Source of the DNA: OM182 bacterium
GTDB taxonomy: Bacteria; Pseudomonadota; Gammaproteobacteria; Pseudomonadales; Azotimanducaceae
Reading direction: 5' to 3'
DNA: 44,681 bases
NCBI GenBank assembly: GCA_004213835.1
Contig: SHAE01000003.1
Coordinates: 1-44,681, forward strand
Shown: one piece after another, positions 16,671-25,276 of the stretch
Layout: every line of letters begins with the position of its first letter
Position numbering within the stretch: position 1 is the first letter of the stretch
The notes under the pieces: model-generated
Databases searched by the model: none
Seen by the model: the letters and a program-made list of their open reading frames with translations, nothing else
What the model was told of the DNA's origin: nothing
Program-made: the position numbers and the translations under genes

Positions 16671-18311
16671 ATGAAGCAAAGTCTTTCTCTCAAGCTGGGG
16701 CAACAGCTCAAAATGACCCCACAACTGCAGCAAGCCATTCGCTTGCTGCAGCTGAGTGCGCTAGAGCTGGAGCAGGAAATTCAAGACAACCTTGATGCCA
16801 ACCCTTTGCTTGAAGTCGAAGACGAATTCAATGGTGATGATAGCGGCGACTCTTCCACAGCCTCTGAGGCTCCCGCCGATATCGCCGATACACCGATGGG
16901 CGAGGTGTCCGGTGACGACATTTCACAGTCACTCGAGAGCGGGGCCGAGTTCGATGATGATTATCCTAATGACTTTGCCGATGATCGCCCTGACAGCCTG
17001 CCAAGTGATTACGGCGAGCAGATGGTCGCGGCAGAGCTTCCAGATTTAGCCATGGACGGGCCGGGTGAATCCGATGTCAGCGATCAACTGCAGGCGCCGT
17101 TGACCGACGAGATTCCAGTGGACTCGAACTGGGACGATGTTTATCCGCAAGCACCCTCCGGTAACGCAAGCGAAAACGACTATGACGTTGGCACCAACGA
17201 CAGCGCCGATGAAACGCTTGAAAGCCACTTGCTGTGGCAACTCAACCTAACGCCCATGGCTCCGTCAGACCGCGTCATCGCCATGGCCATCATTGACGAG
17301 ATCACCGACGATGGCCTGCTTGGCACGACGCTAGAAGAAATATGCGAAACCCTAGCGCGCAGCCACGAGGGCAGCGACGCTCCCCCAGCGCTGGAAGAGA
17401 TCGAAGAGATTTTGCAGCGCGTCCAGCAGTTCGATCCAATTGGTGTCGGCGCGCGAGACCTGCAGGAATGTCTGCTGCTGCAGCTCGAACAACTGGACGA
17501 AACCACGCCGTGGCTGACAGAGGCGAGGGACCTAGTCGCCACACACCTGCATGTGTTGGGCAATAAAGACTTTGTCACGCTTGTGCGACAAACGCATTTG
17601 TCGGAATCGCAGCTGAGCCAAGTCGTCGCGCTGATTCGGACACTGCAGCCAAGGCCTGGCGCTGCATTGTTCGAAGAGACAGCAGACTACGAGGTCCCAG
17701 ATGTCCTTGTGCGTAAAGACCAAGGCCGTTGGCTGGTAGAACTGAATCCCGAAACCCTGCCCAAGGTTCGCATTAACAATACCTATGCCAGTCTCATCAA
17801 GAGCGTGCCGACGGGTCCGGACAAAGATTACCTGCGAGATAATTTGCAGGAGGCCAAGTGGTTTCTGAAGAGTTTGCAGACTCGCCACGACACGCTCTTG
17901 AAAGTGGCAACCAAGATCGTCGAGGTGCAGCAAGGCTTTCTAGAACATGGGCCTATGGCGATGAAACCGCTGATCTTGGCGGATATCGCAGAACAAGTAG
18001 ATTTGCACGAATCGACGATATCTCGGGTGACCAATCGAAAATATCTGGCCACACCTCAGGGCCTATTCGAACTGAAGTACTTCTTTTCTTCCCATGTCGG
18101 CACGTCAACTGGGGGTGAAGTATCCAGCACAGCGATACGTGCATTAATCCGTCAGGTTACCGCGGATGAGAACCCGCGCAAACCATTGAGCGACAGCAAA
18201 ATCGCGGCAATACTGGCAGAGCAAAACATCAACGTCGCACGTCGAACAGTCGCCAAATACAGGGAATCGTTGTCCATTCCTCCATCGAACGAAAGAAAAC
18301 AGTTGGTCTGA
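16671..18311 (+). CDS. rpoN: RNA polymerase sigma-54 factor
   Basis: RpoN directs RNA polymerase to -24/-12 promoters that need enhancer-binding activators. Region I (residues 1-50) begins MKQSLSLKLGQQLKMTPQLQ. Region II (about 51-180) is long and strongly acidic, with 38 Asp/Glu and one basic residue in 130 positions. The core-binding and DNA-binding regions follow, and the RpoN box ARRTVAKYRESL is at about 523-534. The total of 546 residues exceeds the E. coli length (477), mostly because of region II. A 142-base gap after lptB contains hairpin GCGCCC/GGGCGC close to the start; the ribosome binding site is weak. Confidence 0.98.
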   Translation: MKQSLSLKLGQQLKMTPQLQQAIRLLQLSALELEQEIQDNLDANPLLEVEDEFNGDDSGDSSTASEAPADIADTPMGEVSGDDISQSLESGAEFDDDYPNDFADDRPDSLPSDYGEQMVAAELPDLAMDGPGESDVSDQLQAPLTDEIPVDSNWDDVYPQAPSGNASENDYDVGTNDSADETLESHLLWQLNLTPMAPSDRVIAMAIIDEITDDGLLGTTLEEICETLARSHEGSDAPPALEEIEEILQRVQQFDPIGVGARDLQECLLLQLEQLDETTPWLTEARDLVATHLHVLGNKDFVTLVRQTHLSESQLSQVVALIRTLQPRPGAALFEETADYEVPDVLVRKDQGRWLVELNPETLPKVRINNTYASLIKSVPTGPDKDYLRDNLQEAKWFLKSLQTRHDTLLKVATKIVEVQQGFLEHGPMAMKPLILADIAEQVDLHESTISRVTNRKYLATPQGLFELKYFFSSHVGTSTGGEVSSTAIRALIRQVTADENPRKPLSDSKIAAILAEQNINVARRTVAKYRESLSIPPSNERKQLV

Positions 18312-18331
18312 CTTGCACTCCTGACGCGCCT

Positions 18332-18354
18332 CGATGATGGTTTATGCATCATCG
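18332..18354 (+). other. Hairpin between rpoN and hpf
   Basis: CGATGATG (18332-18339) pairs perfectly with CATCATCG (18347-18354) around a 7-base loop. No T-run follows. It could be an mRNA processing or stability site between rpoN and hpf. Confidence 0.45.
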
Positions 18355-18381
18355 TATCCACTGGATCATTGGGAGCAGCTT

Positions 18382-18708
18382 ATGCAACTCGACATTACCG
18401 GCCACCAAATCGACCTTACCGACGCGCTACAGCAACACGTTCGGGGCAAAATGCGCAAACTCGAACGCCACAGCGACGAAATTACCCACATGCATGTGGT
18501 TTTGAATATTGAAAAACACAGCCATCAGGCAGAAGCTACCGCCCACGTGCCGGGGGCTGAATTATTCGCCAACGCAGATGCCGAGGACATGTACGCTGCC
18601 ATCGATTTACTCGCCGATAAAATCGACAGACAGCTGCTTAAGCACAAAGAAAAAAACGTCGCCAGACAAAATGGCAGTCATCACAGGGCATCGCGACACG
18701 ACCAATAA
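18382..18708 (+). CDS. hpf: Ribosome hibernation promoting factor, short form
   Basis: HPF binds the 30S decoding region in stationary phase and helps form inactive 100S ribosomes. The start is the ATG at 18382, with GGGAG (18371-18375) six bases upstream, giving 108 residues beginning MQLDITGHQIDLTDALQQHV. A 16-codon upstream in-frame extension is rejected. The beta-alpha-beta core includes NIEKHSHQAEATAHVPG and DMYAAIDLLADKIDRQL, characteristic of the family. It belongs to the conserved rpoN-hpf-ptsN-rapZ-ptsO set. Confidence 0.97.
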   Translation: MQLDITGHQIDLTDALQQHVRGKMRKLERHSDEITHMHVVLNIEKHSHQAEATAHVPGAELFANADAEDMYAAIDLLADKIDRQLLKHKEKNVARQNGSHHRASRHDQ

Positions 18709-18743
18709 CCCAGGGGTTCGGTGTCGAATGACTGGCTCTGGCA

Positions 18744-18760
18744 CGTTTAACCCTTAAACG
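18744..18760 (+). other. Hairpin in the hpf-ptsN gap
   Basis: CGTTTAA (18744-18750) and TTAAACG (18754-18760) form a 7-bp stem with a CCC loop, 22 bases before the ptsN start. There is no T-run after it. Confidence 0.4.
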
Positions 18761-18782
18761 ACAGGTCGAAAATCAGGTCGAT

Positions 18783-19292
18783 ATGAGCGATGTATTAACA
18801 ATCAGCGAGTTGGTCTCACCGCAGTCTGTGCACTATGGCCTCGACGCCGGCAGCCGCAAGCGCTTATTCCAAAGCATGGCAGAGGCCCTAGTCGATCCGG
18901 CGGCACTTGACAAAGAGGAGGCGGTCGATGAGATCTACGATGCGCTTGTTGAGCGCGAGCGTCTGGGTAGCACTGCTCTGGGTGATGGTGTCGCTATCCC
19001 GCATTGCCGCGTGAACTGCCCGCGCATTGCCGGCGCATTTTATACGTTGGCCGAACCCATCGAATATGAAGCACCAGACGAAAAACCCGTCGACCTTGTC
19101 TTCGTGCTGCTGGTGCCTAAGGAAGAAAAAAACGCACACATCGCTGCGTTGCAGCGTCTTGCTCAACTGTTTTCTGAGGCCAGTCATCTTGCCGGTTTGC
19201 GCGGTGCTCAATGCAACGCGTCGCTCTTTGCAGAGCTTGTGCGTATTGATGACACATTGTCAGCGGCGAATCTCGACCGAAGATCTGCATGA
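18783..19292 (+). CDS. ptsN: Nitrogen PTS EIIA component (EIIA-Ntr)
   Basis: PtsN is the final phosphate acceptor of the nitrogen-related PTS and regulates potassium uptake and other targets rather than sugar transport. The phosphorylated histidine is His74 in VAIPHCRV. The 169-residue length and the segment RERLGSTALGDGVAIPH are typical. The ATG at 18783 follows CAGG. The stop overlaps the rapZ start as ATGA. Its phosphodonor NPr is encoded two genes downstream. Confidence 0.97.
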   Translation: MSDVLTISELVSPQSVHYGLDAGSRKRLFQSMAEALVDPAALDKEEAVDEIYDALVERERLGSTALGDGVAIPHCRVNCPRIAGAFYTLAEPIEYEAPDEKPVDLVFVLLVPKEEKNAHIAALQRLAQLFSEASHLAGLRGAQCNASLFAELVRIDDTLSAANLDRRSA

Positions 19293-20146
19293 AACTAATC
19301 ATCGTCAGCGGTCGCTCTGGGTCAGGCAAATCTACTGCATTGAGAACCTTGGAGGACGCCGGCTACCACTGCGTTGACAATTTGCCCGTCGGTTTGCTGC
19401 AAGATTTGGTGCAGCGCTACGCGAATCTCGGACATGGCGAGGTATCCAAAATCGCGGTCTGCATTGACGCACGCAGTCCGGGGTTAGAGCAATTTCCCGA
19501 GTTGCTTTTGCAGCTGCGCGAGACAGGTATCGATGCACATGTTCTCTATCTCGATGCGCTCAGCCCAACACTGGTGAAACGATTCAGTGAGACACGTCGA
19601 CGCCACCCTTTGACTGACCAGAATATCGATCTGCGCGAAGCGATTGATATGGAAGCCAGCATTCTTTCTACCGTGGCGGATCTAGCAAACCTCACCATTG
19701 ATACTACGAGAATTTCGGGCAAGAACCTCAGCGAACAGATTGTCCACAGAGTGATTGAAAATGGCGGCACTTCCGTAAGCCTGTTATTTCGATCATTTGG
19801 GTTCAAACACGGAATTCCTGTCGACACCGACTTTGTTTTCGACTTGCGCTGCCTGCCCAACCCACACTGGCAACCGGCATTACGGCCACTCACCGGTCGC
19901 CATGAGGAAGTCGTCGTTTATCTGCAGTCTCAGGCGCTGGTGAATGACATGTTTCAAGACATTGCCGATTACCTGCAAAAATGGATTCCCCGCTTTGCAG
20001 ATAACGATCGAGTGTATTTGACTGTGGGCATCGGCTGTACCGGCGGTCAGCATCGAAGCGTCTATATGGCAGAACGCCTAGGCCAACATTTTGCCTCGCA
20101 GCTGGATCAGGTACTGGTGCGACACCGCGAGCTGGATAAAACGTAA
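19289..20146 (+). CDS. rapZ: RNase adapter protein RapZ
   Basis: RapZ is an RNA-binding ATP/GTP-binding protein; in enterics it hands the small RNA GlmZ to RNase E and so controls glucosamine-6-phosphate synthase. The Walker A motif GRSGSGKST is at 8-16. The C-terminal half has GIGCTGGQHRSVYMAERL, the family's most conserved segment. The length of 285 residues is normal. The target RNA in this organism is unknown. Confidence 0.97.
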   Translation: MKLIIVSGRSGSGKSTALRTLEDAGYHCVDNLPVGLLQDLVQRYANLGHGEVSKIAVCIDARSPGLEQFPELLLQLRETGIDAHVLYLDALSPTLVKRFSETRRRHPLTDQNIDLREAIDMEASILSTVADLANLTIDTTRISGKNLSEQIVHRVIENGGTSVSLLFRSFGFKHGIPVDTDFVFDLRCLPNPHWQPALRPLTGRHEEVVVYLQSQALVNDMFQDIADYLQKWIPRFADNDRVYLTVGIGCTGGQHRSVYMAERLGQHFASQLDQVLVRHRELDKT

Positions 20147-20223
20147 GCGCCAACGCGAATGTGCCGCCGATATGGCCGCCATCTGCACGAGCGCCAATTT
20201 CAACGCACAACATTGCAATCACC

Positions 20224-20502
20224 ATGCGACAAACCACTCTTACCATTGTTAATCCATTGGGGCTGCACGCGAGAGCTGCGTCGAAACTCGTTGATGTTGC
20301 TAAGAACTTTGCTGCGCATATCACGCTCACCAATGACAGCGGTGTAGAGGCGGACGCCAAGCGAATCATGAGCTTATTGCTGTTGGGCGCACCGGTGGGT
20401 AGCCAAGTGGCCCTGAGTGTTGAGGGAGAAGACGAAGACGATGCATTTGACTCCCTAACGGCATTGATCCGCGCAGGCTTCTTTGAGCTGGACGAGTCGT
20501 GA
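20224..20502 (+). CDS. ptsO: Phosphocarrier protein NPr
   Basis: NPr is the HPr-like carrier of the nitrogen PTS, passing phosphate from EI-Ntr (PtsP) to PtsN. The phosphorylated His15 lies in NPLGLHARAA, and the 92-residue length is usual. The ATG at 20224 is chosen because it gives the standard N-terminus; a GTG at 20161 in the same frame would add 21 residues. Neither has a strong ribosome binding site. It ends overlapping mgtE as GTGA. Confidence 0.95.
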   Translation: MRQTTLTIVNPLGLHARAASKLVDVAKNFAAHITLTNDSGVEADAKRIMSLLLLGAPVGSQVALSVEGEDEDDAFDSLTALIRAGFFELDES

Positions 20503-21839
20503 CGCCAGACCAACTGCATTTTGAGTCAATGCTCGAAGGCATCAGTCGCGGCAGCACGGCAGATATCAAGGTTCTCCTTGCGTCGCTGCGGCCCAGTGAG
20601 ATTGCCGGTGTGCTCGAAGCCAACCTGCCAGAGACCAGACAGATTATCTGGGGCTTGCTTGATGAAGACGTGCGTAACCAGAGTCTGCAGTACCTGCACG
20701 ATGATGTGCGCGGCCAATTCCTTGAGACCATGGACACAGCCCAGCTTGTCGCGGTGGCGGAGGAGCTCGACACCGACGATTTCGCCGACATCTTGCAGCA
20801 ACTACCCCAAACGATCACACAGCAGGTTCTGGAAAGCCTCGATAGCCGTGATCGAGCCCGTGTGGAATCGGTACTTGCCTACCCCGAGGACAGCGCAGGT
20901 GGCCTGATGAATACCGATACCATCACGGTGAGGCCACGCCATGCTGCTGAGTTGGTGTTGAGATATCTGCGCCTACGCCGAGAGTTACCGGCGACCACCG
21001 ACGCGCTCATCGTCGTCAATAGTCGAGACGAATACCTCGGCGTGCTGCCCATTACCAAGCTACTAACTGCTGACCCCACCGTGACTGTGCGCGAAATCAT
21101 GAACAGTGAAGAACCGCCCATCAACGTCTCTGAGTCAGATACCGAAGTTGCGCGATTGTTTTCAGAGCACGATCTTATTTCGGCGCCCGTGGTCGATGAT
21201 GCTGGCCACTTGCTCGGGCGCATCACCATTGATGATGTGGTAGACGTCATTATAGAAGATGCGGAGGAAGCGGTGCTTGGCCCTGCTGGTCTGCTCGTCG
21301 ACGAGGATACCTTTGCACCGGTGCGCCGAGCGGTTCGCAGACGCGCAGTCTGGCTTGGCATCAACCTCATCACAGCGCTGATGGCCGCTGCAGTGATCAG
21401 TCTCTTCGAAGAGACCATTGTGAAGGTCGTCGCCCTCGCCGTTCTAATGCCAGTCGTCGCAAGCATGGGCGGTATTGCCGGCACGCAGACCCTGACCTTG
21501 GTCATTCGGGGACAGGCCACCGGACAGCTCGGTCGCGGTAACTTACTGTGGATGCTCAACCGAGAATTTATTGTGGCTGCCTTGAACGGACTGCTCTGGG
21601 CTTCTGTGGTAGCGCTTGGCGCGGTCTACTTTTTTGACGATCCCCAGCTGGGTTGGGTGATCGCCGTGGCGATGATCGCCACCATACTGATAGCAGCTAT
21701 TGCGGGCAGCCTGCTGCCAACTCTGCTGCGCCGCATGAACATAGACCCCGCGATCGCTGGCGGCGTTGTACTCACAACCATTACCGACGTGGCAGGTTTT
21801 TTTATCTTTTTGGGTCTCGCCAGTTGGGTATATCTATAG
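20499..21839 (+). CDS. mgtE: Magnesium transporter MgtE
   Basis: MgtE is a gated Mg2+ channel of the inner membrane. The 446 residues comprise the cytoplasmic helical N domain (about 1-130), a CBS pair (about 135-255, from MNTDTITVRPRHAAELVLRY) that senses Mg2+, a connecting helix and five membrane helices (from about 285) with the pore-associated stretch PVVASMGGIAGTQTLTLVIR. The start is GTG at 20499, overlapping ptsO. No Mg2+ riboswitch leader is possible at this position because there is no intergenic space. Confidence 0.96.
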   Translation: MTPDQLHFESMLEGISRGSTADIKVLLASLRPSEIAGVLEANLPETRQIIWGLLDEDVRNQSLQYLHDDVRGQFLETMDTAQLVAVAEELDTDDFADILQQLPQTITQQVLESLDSRDRARVESVLAYPEDSAGGLMNTDTITVRPRHAAELVLRYLRLRRELPATTDALIVVNSRDEYLGVLPITKLLTADPTVTVREIMNSEEPPINVSESDTEVARLFSEHDLISAPVVDDAGHLLGRITIDDVVDVIIEDAEEAVLGPAGLLVDEDTFAPVRRAVRRRAVWLGINLITALMAAAVISLFEETIVKVVALAVLMPVVASMGGIAGTQTLTLVIRGQATGQLGRGNLLWMLNREFIVAALNGLLWASVVALGAVYFFDDPQLGWVIAVAMIATILIAAIAGSLLPTLLRRMNIDPAIAGGVVLTTITDVAGFFIFLGLASWVYL

Positions 21840-21879
21840 TCCGGTCAGTTTCCGGCCATACTCCATTCTTGCGCAGCGC

Positions 21880-23211
21880 TTACTGGCCGGCAACGGTCAT
21901 GGTTTCTAGCAACATGCTGGGCGCTCGTATGCTGCTGCGCATATCAATATCGTCAGCCAAGGCGACAATGTTGAGCAACATGTCTTTCAAGTTCCCCGCC
22001 AACGTAAACTCTGCCACTGGGTATGCAATCTCGCCATCTTCCACCCAATACCCTGACGCGCCACGAGAGTAGTCGCCGGTCACACCGTTAACGCCCTGAC
22101 CCATCAGCTCGGTAATCAGGAAGCCATTGCCCATCTGGGCGAGCAGTTGGGAAAACGGTTGCGTGGGTGCATCGAGGTGTAAGTTGTGTACACCGCCAGC
22201 ATTGCCTGTGGTCGCTAGCCCAAGTTTGCGAGCGGAATAAGTCGATAAGATATAGCTGCTTAGCTGGCCCTGCTCGACAAAGACATTGTCCCTCGTCGCA
22301 ACACCGTCGCCGTCAAAGTAGGCACTGGCCAACCCGCGAACCATTTTTGATTCTTCTCTCAGCGTCAGCCAACTCGGCAGCACCTGCTGTCCCAGAGCAT
22401 CGAGCAAGAACGATGCCTTACGATATTGAGAGCCGCCGCCGATAGCACCGTTCAAATGTCCTATCAGCCCAGCTGCCAAGTTAGGCGCCAGAATGATCGG
22501 GTATTTGCCCGTGGGTGCTTTACGCGGCGACAGCCGCTGCACCGTTCGCTCGCCTGCTTTGACGCCTATATCGGCTGCAGCCTCTAGGTCCTGCCAACGT
22601 CGTGACAGGCTGTACCAATAGTCACGCTGCATGCCCTCGTTGTCCTCACCAATCAGCACGCAGCTCAAGCTGTGACGTGTACTGGGATAGGCGCCAATGA
22701 AGCCGTGACTGTTGCCGTATATGCGCAGGGCCTGTTGCGAGCTGATCTGAGCACCATCAGAATTCGTCAGCTTTTTGTCCACTGCTAATCCGGCCGCCTC
22801 ACACTCAACCGCCATAGCAGTCGCCTGCTCCGGCTCAATATCCCAAGGATGATACAAATCTAAATCCACGGTCTCTGCCGGCATAAGTGAGGCTTCAGCC
22901 AAGCCACTGTAGGGATCTTCTTCCGTGTGTTTGGCGATACCCTTGGCCGCAGCCACGGTTTCGCGGATGGCATTTGGGCTACTGTCGGTAGTGCTCGCCG
23001 AACCCTTGCGTTTGCCGACGTAGAGGGTGATACCGAAACCGCGATCTTGATTAAATTCCAAGTTTTCCAGCTCGCCTTTGCGCACACTGACACCCAAACC
23101 CTGTTCCATACTGGCGGATACTTCGGCCTGATCAGCGCCTTGACGCTTTGCCTCGCTGAGGATGTTGTCGACCAAGGTGGTCAACTCTTGCTGATGCTCT
23201 ATAAAATCCAA
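21880..23211 (-). CDS. pmbA: Metalloprotease PmbA (TldE), inactive-site subunit of TldD/E
   Basis: PmbA (TldE) forms the TldD/TldE heterodimer that degrades unfolded peptides and matures microcin B17 and CcdA. It lacks the HExxxH metal site found in TldD, as expected for TldE. Family segments include VSASMEQGLGVSVRKGELENLEF near the N-terminus and GNAGGVHNLHLDAPTQPF in the second domain. The start is TTG at 23211, supported by GAGGAAG (23219-23225) seven bases upstream. darP starts divergently only 26 bases away, so promoters overlap or pmbA depends on transcription through darP from tldD. Confidence 0.96.
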   Translation of the reverse strand: MDFIEHQQELTTLVDNILSEAKRQGADQAEVSASMEQGLGVSVRKGELENLEFNQDRGFGITLYVGKRKGSASTTDSSPNAIRETVAAAKGIAKHTEEDPYSGLAEASLMPAETVDLDLYHPWDIEPEQATAMAVECEAAGLAVDKKLTNSDGAQISSQQALRIYGNSHGFIGAYPSTRHSLSCVLIGEDNEGMQRDYWYSLSRRWQDLEAAADIGVKAGERTVQRLSPRKAPTGKYPIILAPNLAAGLIGHLNGAIGGGSQYRKASFLLDALGQQVLPSWLTLREESKMVRGLASAYFDGDGVATRDNVFVEQGQLSSYILSTYSARKLGLATTGNAGGVHNLHLDAPTQPFSQLLAQMGNGFLITELMGQGVNGVTGDYSRGASGYWVEDGEIAYPVAEFTLAGNLKDMLLNIVALADDIDMRSSIRAPSMLLETMTVAGQ

Positions 23212-23237
23212 CGACTTACTTCCTCGTAATCATACTT

Positions 23238-23768
23238 ATGCCTGAAGAACTCTCTAAATCTGCGCTTAAACGCGAAGCCGAGCGCTTACAAAAAATCGGC
23301 TTGAAGCTTACGCAACTCAAACCCGAGATTCGATCGCGACTGCAGCTTCCTGACGCGCTGCGCATCGCCATCGATGTACATGCCGGCATTAACAGTCGAG
23401 AGGGCGGCAGGCGACAAATGCAGTACATTGGCAAGGTCATGCGCGGTATCGATGTCGAGGCGATTGAGCAGCAACTCGCCGACCTTGAAGGACAATCCGC
23501 TGCAGCGCGCCACTTTTTTCATACCGTCGAGCAGTGGCGAGATCGGCTGACTGCTGACCCCAAATCGTTGACCCAGTTTATCGACGAGTACCCCAATGTT
23601 GAGCGCCAACAGCTGCGCCAGTTGGTCGGCGCCGCGGGCAAAAACGCACCAGCGAGTGGCCATGAAGTGCCAGATGCTCATCGCCAAGCACAGCGCGTCT
23701 TGTTCAAATTTGTGCGCGCTACACTCGCAGCGCACAGCGACGGACAACCCGCATCCGATACGCCATAG
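23238..23768 (+). CDS. darP: Ribosome biogenesis factor DarP (YjgA, DUF615)
   Basis: DarP associates with late 50S precursors and promotes peptidyl-transferase-centre maturation. The 176-residue protein has the family core SALKREAERLQKIG (about 8-21), LRIAIDVHAGINSREGGRRQMQYIGKVMR and a C-terminal helical part. Its N-terminus is shorter than E. coli YjgA, lacking the acidic leader. There is no clear ribosome binding site before ATG 23238. The gene runs opposite to both neighbours and fills exactly the space between tldD (7-base gap) and pmbA (26-base gap). Confidence 0.94.
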   Translation: MPEELSKSALKREAERLQKIGLKLTQLKPEIRSRLQLPDALRIAIDVHAGINSREGGRRQMQYIGKVMRGIDVEAIEQQLADLEGQSAAARHFFHTVEQWRDRLTADPKSLTQFIDEYPNVERQQLRQLVGAAGKNAPASGHEVPDAHRQAQRVLFKFVRATLAAHSDGQPASDTP

Positions 23769-23775
23769 ATTGTGT

Positions 23776-25218
23776 TCAAGTAGCGGTACCGCCCACGACG
23801 ATTTCATCGACCTTAAGCGTAGGTTGACCGACGCCAACCGGCACCGATTGCCCATCCTTGCCGCAAACGCCGACACCGCCGTCCAAATCCAGATCGTTAC
23901 CCACCATAGAAATCTTCGTCATCACCTCGGGACCGCTGCCGACTAAGGTGGCGCCCCGGATAGGCGCCGTTACTTTGCCTGCTTCGATGAGATAGGCCTC
24001 GGTGGCAGAAAACACGAATCGACCCGATGTAATGTCCACCGAACCGCCACCAAAATTGACCGCGTAGATGCCGTTTTGTACAGACTTGATGATGTCTTCT
24101 GGCTGATCTTGGCCGGGCAGCATATAGGTGTTGGTCATTCTGGGCATGGGCACATGCGCATAGGATTGGCGGCGGCCATTGCCCGTGGCGGGCACGTTCA
24201 TCAAGCGTGCGTTGAGTTTGTCCTGCATGTAGCCCTTCAACACGCCATTTTCGATCAACGTAGTGACTTGAGTCTTCGTTCCTTCGTCGTCAACACTCAG
24301 TGACCCGCGTCGTGCCTCCATGGTGCCATCATCGACGACAGTGCAGAGGGGTGACGCAACTTGTTCACCGACCCGATTCGAAAACGCAGAGCTACCTTTG
24401 CGGTTAAAGTCTCCTTCCAGACCATGCCCGACTGCCTCGTGGAGCAAGACACCGGGCCAGCCTGGGCCGAGGACCACGGGCATTGGTCCTGCCGGAGCAT
24501 CCACTGCCTCCAAATTCACGAGCGCCATGCGCACGGCCTCCTTGGCAAGGTTCTCCGTCCAGTCTCCAAGTGTTAACGACTCTAAGCTGCGGCGGCCACC
24601 ACCTCCGGCGTTACCACGCTCACGGCGGCCGTTATGCTCGACGATGACGGAGACATCCAATCGAACCAGAGGACGTATATCTGCCGCCAATGTACCGTCG
24701 CTGGCCATAACCAAAACAGATTCGTGGTTACCCGCGATGCGCACAGTCACTTCTTTGACCTTGTCGTCTTGCGCTCGCGCGGTTTGATCAATCTGGCGCA
24801 ACAGCTTCACCTTATCTTCATCGGTCAAACTGCTGATGGGATCGGTAGGCGCATACAAAGGCGCAAAGTCGACCGCTTTAAAACCAGGCGCTCGTCGCTG
24901 ACTACCACTGCCTGCAATAGATCGAGCTGCCTTGGCTGCCTGCTTCAAACCATCGAGACGAATGTCTTCACTGTAGGCAAACCCAGTTCGCTCCCCAGCC
25001 AGTGCACGCAACCCGATACCCGCTTCGACACCAAAGGACCCCTCCTTCACGATGCCGTCTTCCAGCGCAAATGATTCGCCGCGGGTGCTTTGCACGAACA
25101 CTTCACCGTAATCGATCTCGCGACCCAGCAACGTGTCTAGGCTGCGCTCGATATCGCCCAGCTCCAGACCTTTCGCTTGCAGCAGCTGTTGTTCTACCTG
25201 CGCAATCATGTCATTCAT
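23776..25218 (-). CDS. tldD: Metalloprotease TldD
   Basis: TldD is the catalytic subunit of the TldD/TldE protease. The metal site is H260-E261-x3-H265 in [13 protein letters not shown], the defining HExxxH motif of the family. The 480 residues match known TldD. The ATG at 25218 is 58 bases after yhdP. Its stop lies seven bases from the convergent darP stop, with no hairpin terminator between them, so transcripts likely continue into antisense darP and on towards pmbA. Confidence 0.98.
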   Translation of the reverse strand: MNDMIAQVEQQLLQAKGLELGDIERSLDTLLGREIDYGEVFVQSTRGESFALEDGIVKEGSFGVEAGIGLRALAGERTGFAYSEDIRLDGLKQAAKAARSIAGSGSQRRAPGFKAVDFAPLYAPTDPISSLTDEDKVKLLRQIDQTARAQDDKVKEVTVRIAGNHESVLVMASDGTLAADIRPLVRLDVSVIVEHNGRRERGNAGGGGRRSLESLTLGDWTENLAKEAVRMALVNLEAVDAPAGPMPVVLGPGWPGVLLHEAVGHGLEGDFNRKGSSAFSNRVGEQVASPLCTVVDDGTMEARRGSLSVDDEGTKTQVTTLIENGVLKGYMQDKLNARLMNVPATGNGRRQSYAHVPMPRMTNTYMLPGQDQPEDIIKSVQNGIYAVNFGGGSVDITSGRFVFSATEAYLIEAGKVTAPIRGATLVGSGPEVMTKISMVGNDLDLDGGVGVCGKDGQSVPVGVGQPTLKVDEIVVGGTAT

Positions 25219-25276
25219 TTAATGCCCACCTTGATCAAATCACTTGCGTTGACGCACCACAGGCAGAGTAGGGGAA

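Noticed and set aside
18738-18756. Sigma-54-type -24 box (CTGGCACG) before ptsN
   Set aside because: The -12 position has CC instead of GC and no TTGCW match; the segment is also part of a hairpin.
20147-20223. Small regulatory RNA in the rapZ-ptsO gap
   Set aside because: No stable hairpin, promoter or terminator is visible in the 77 bases.
21852-21890. CCGGCCA/TGGCCGG inverted repeat between mgtE and pmbA as a terminator
   Set aside because: The 25-base loop is long, there is no T-run, and one arm lies in the pmbA coding end.
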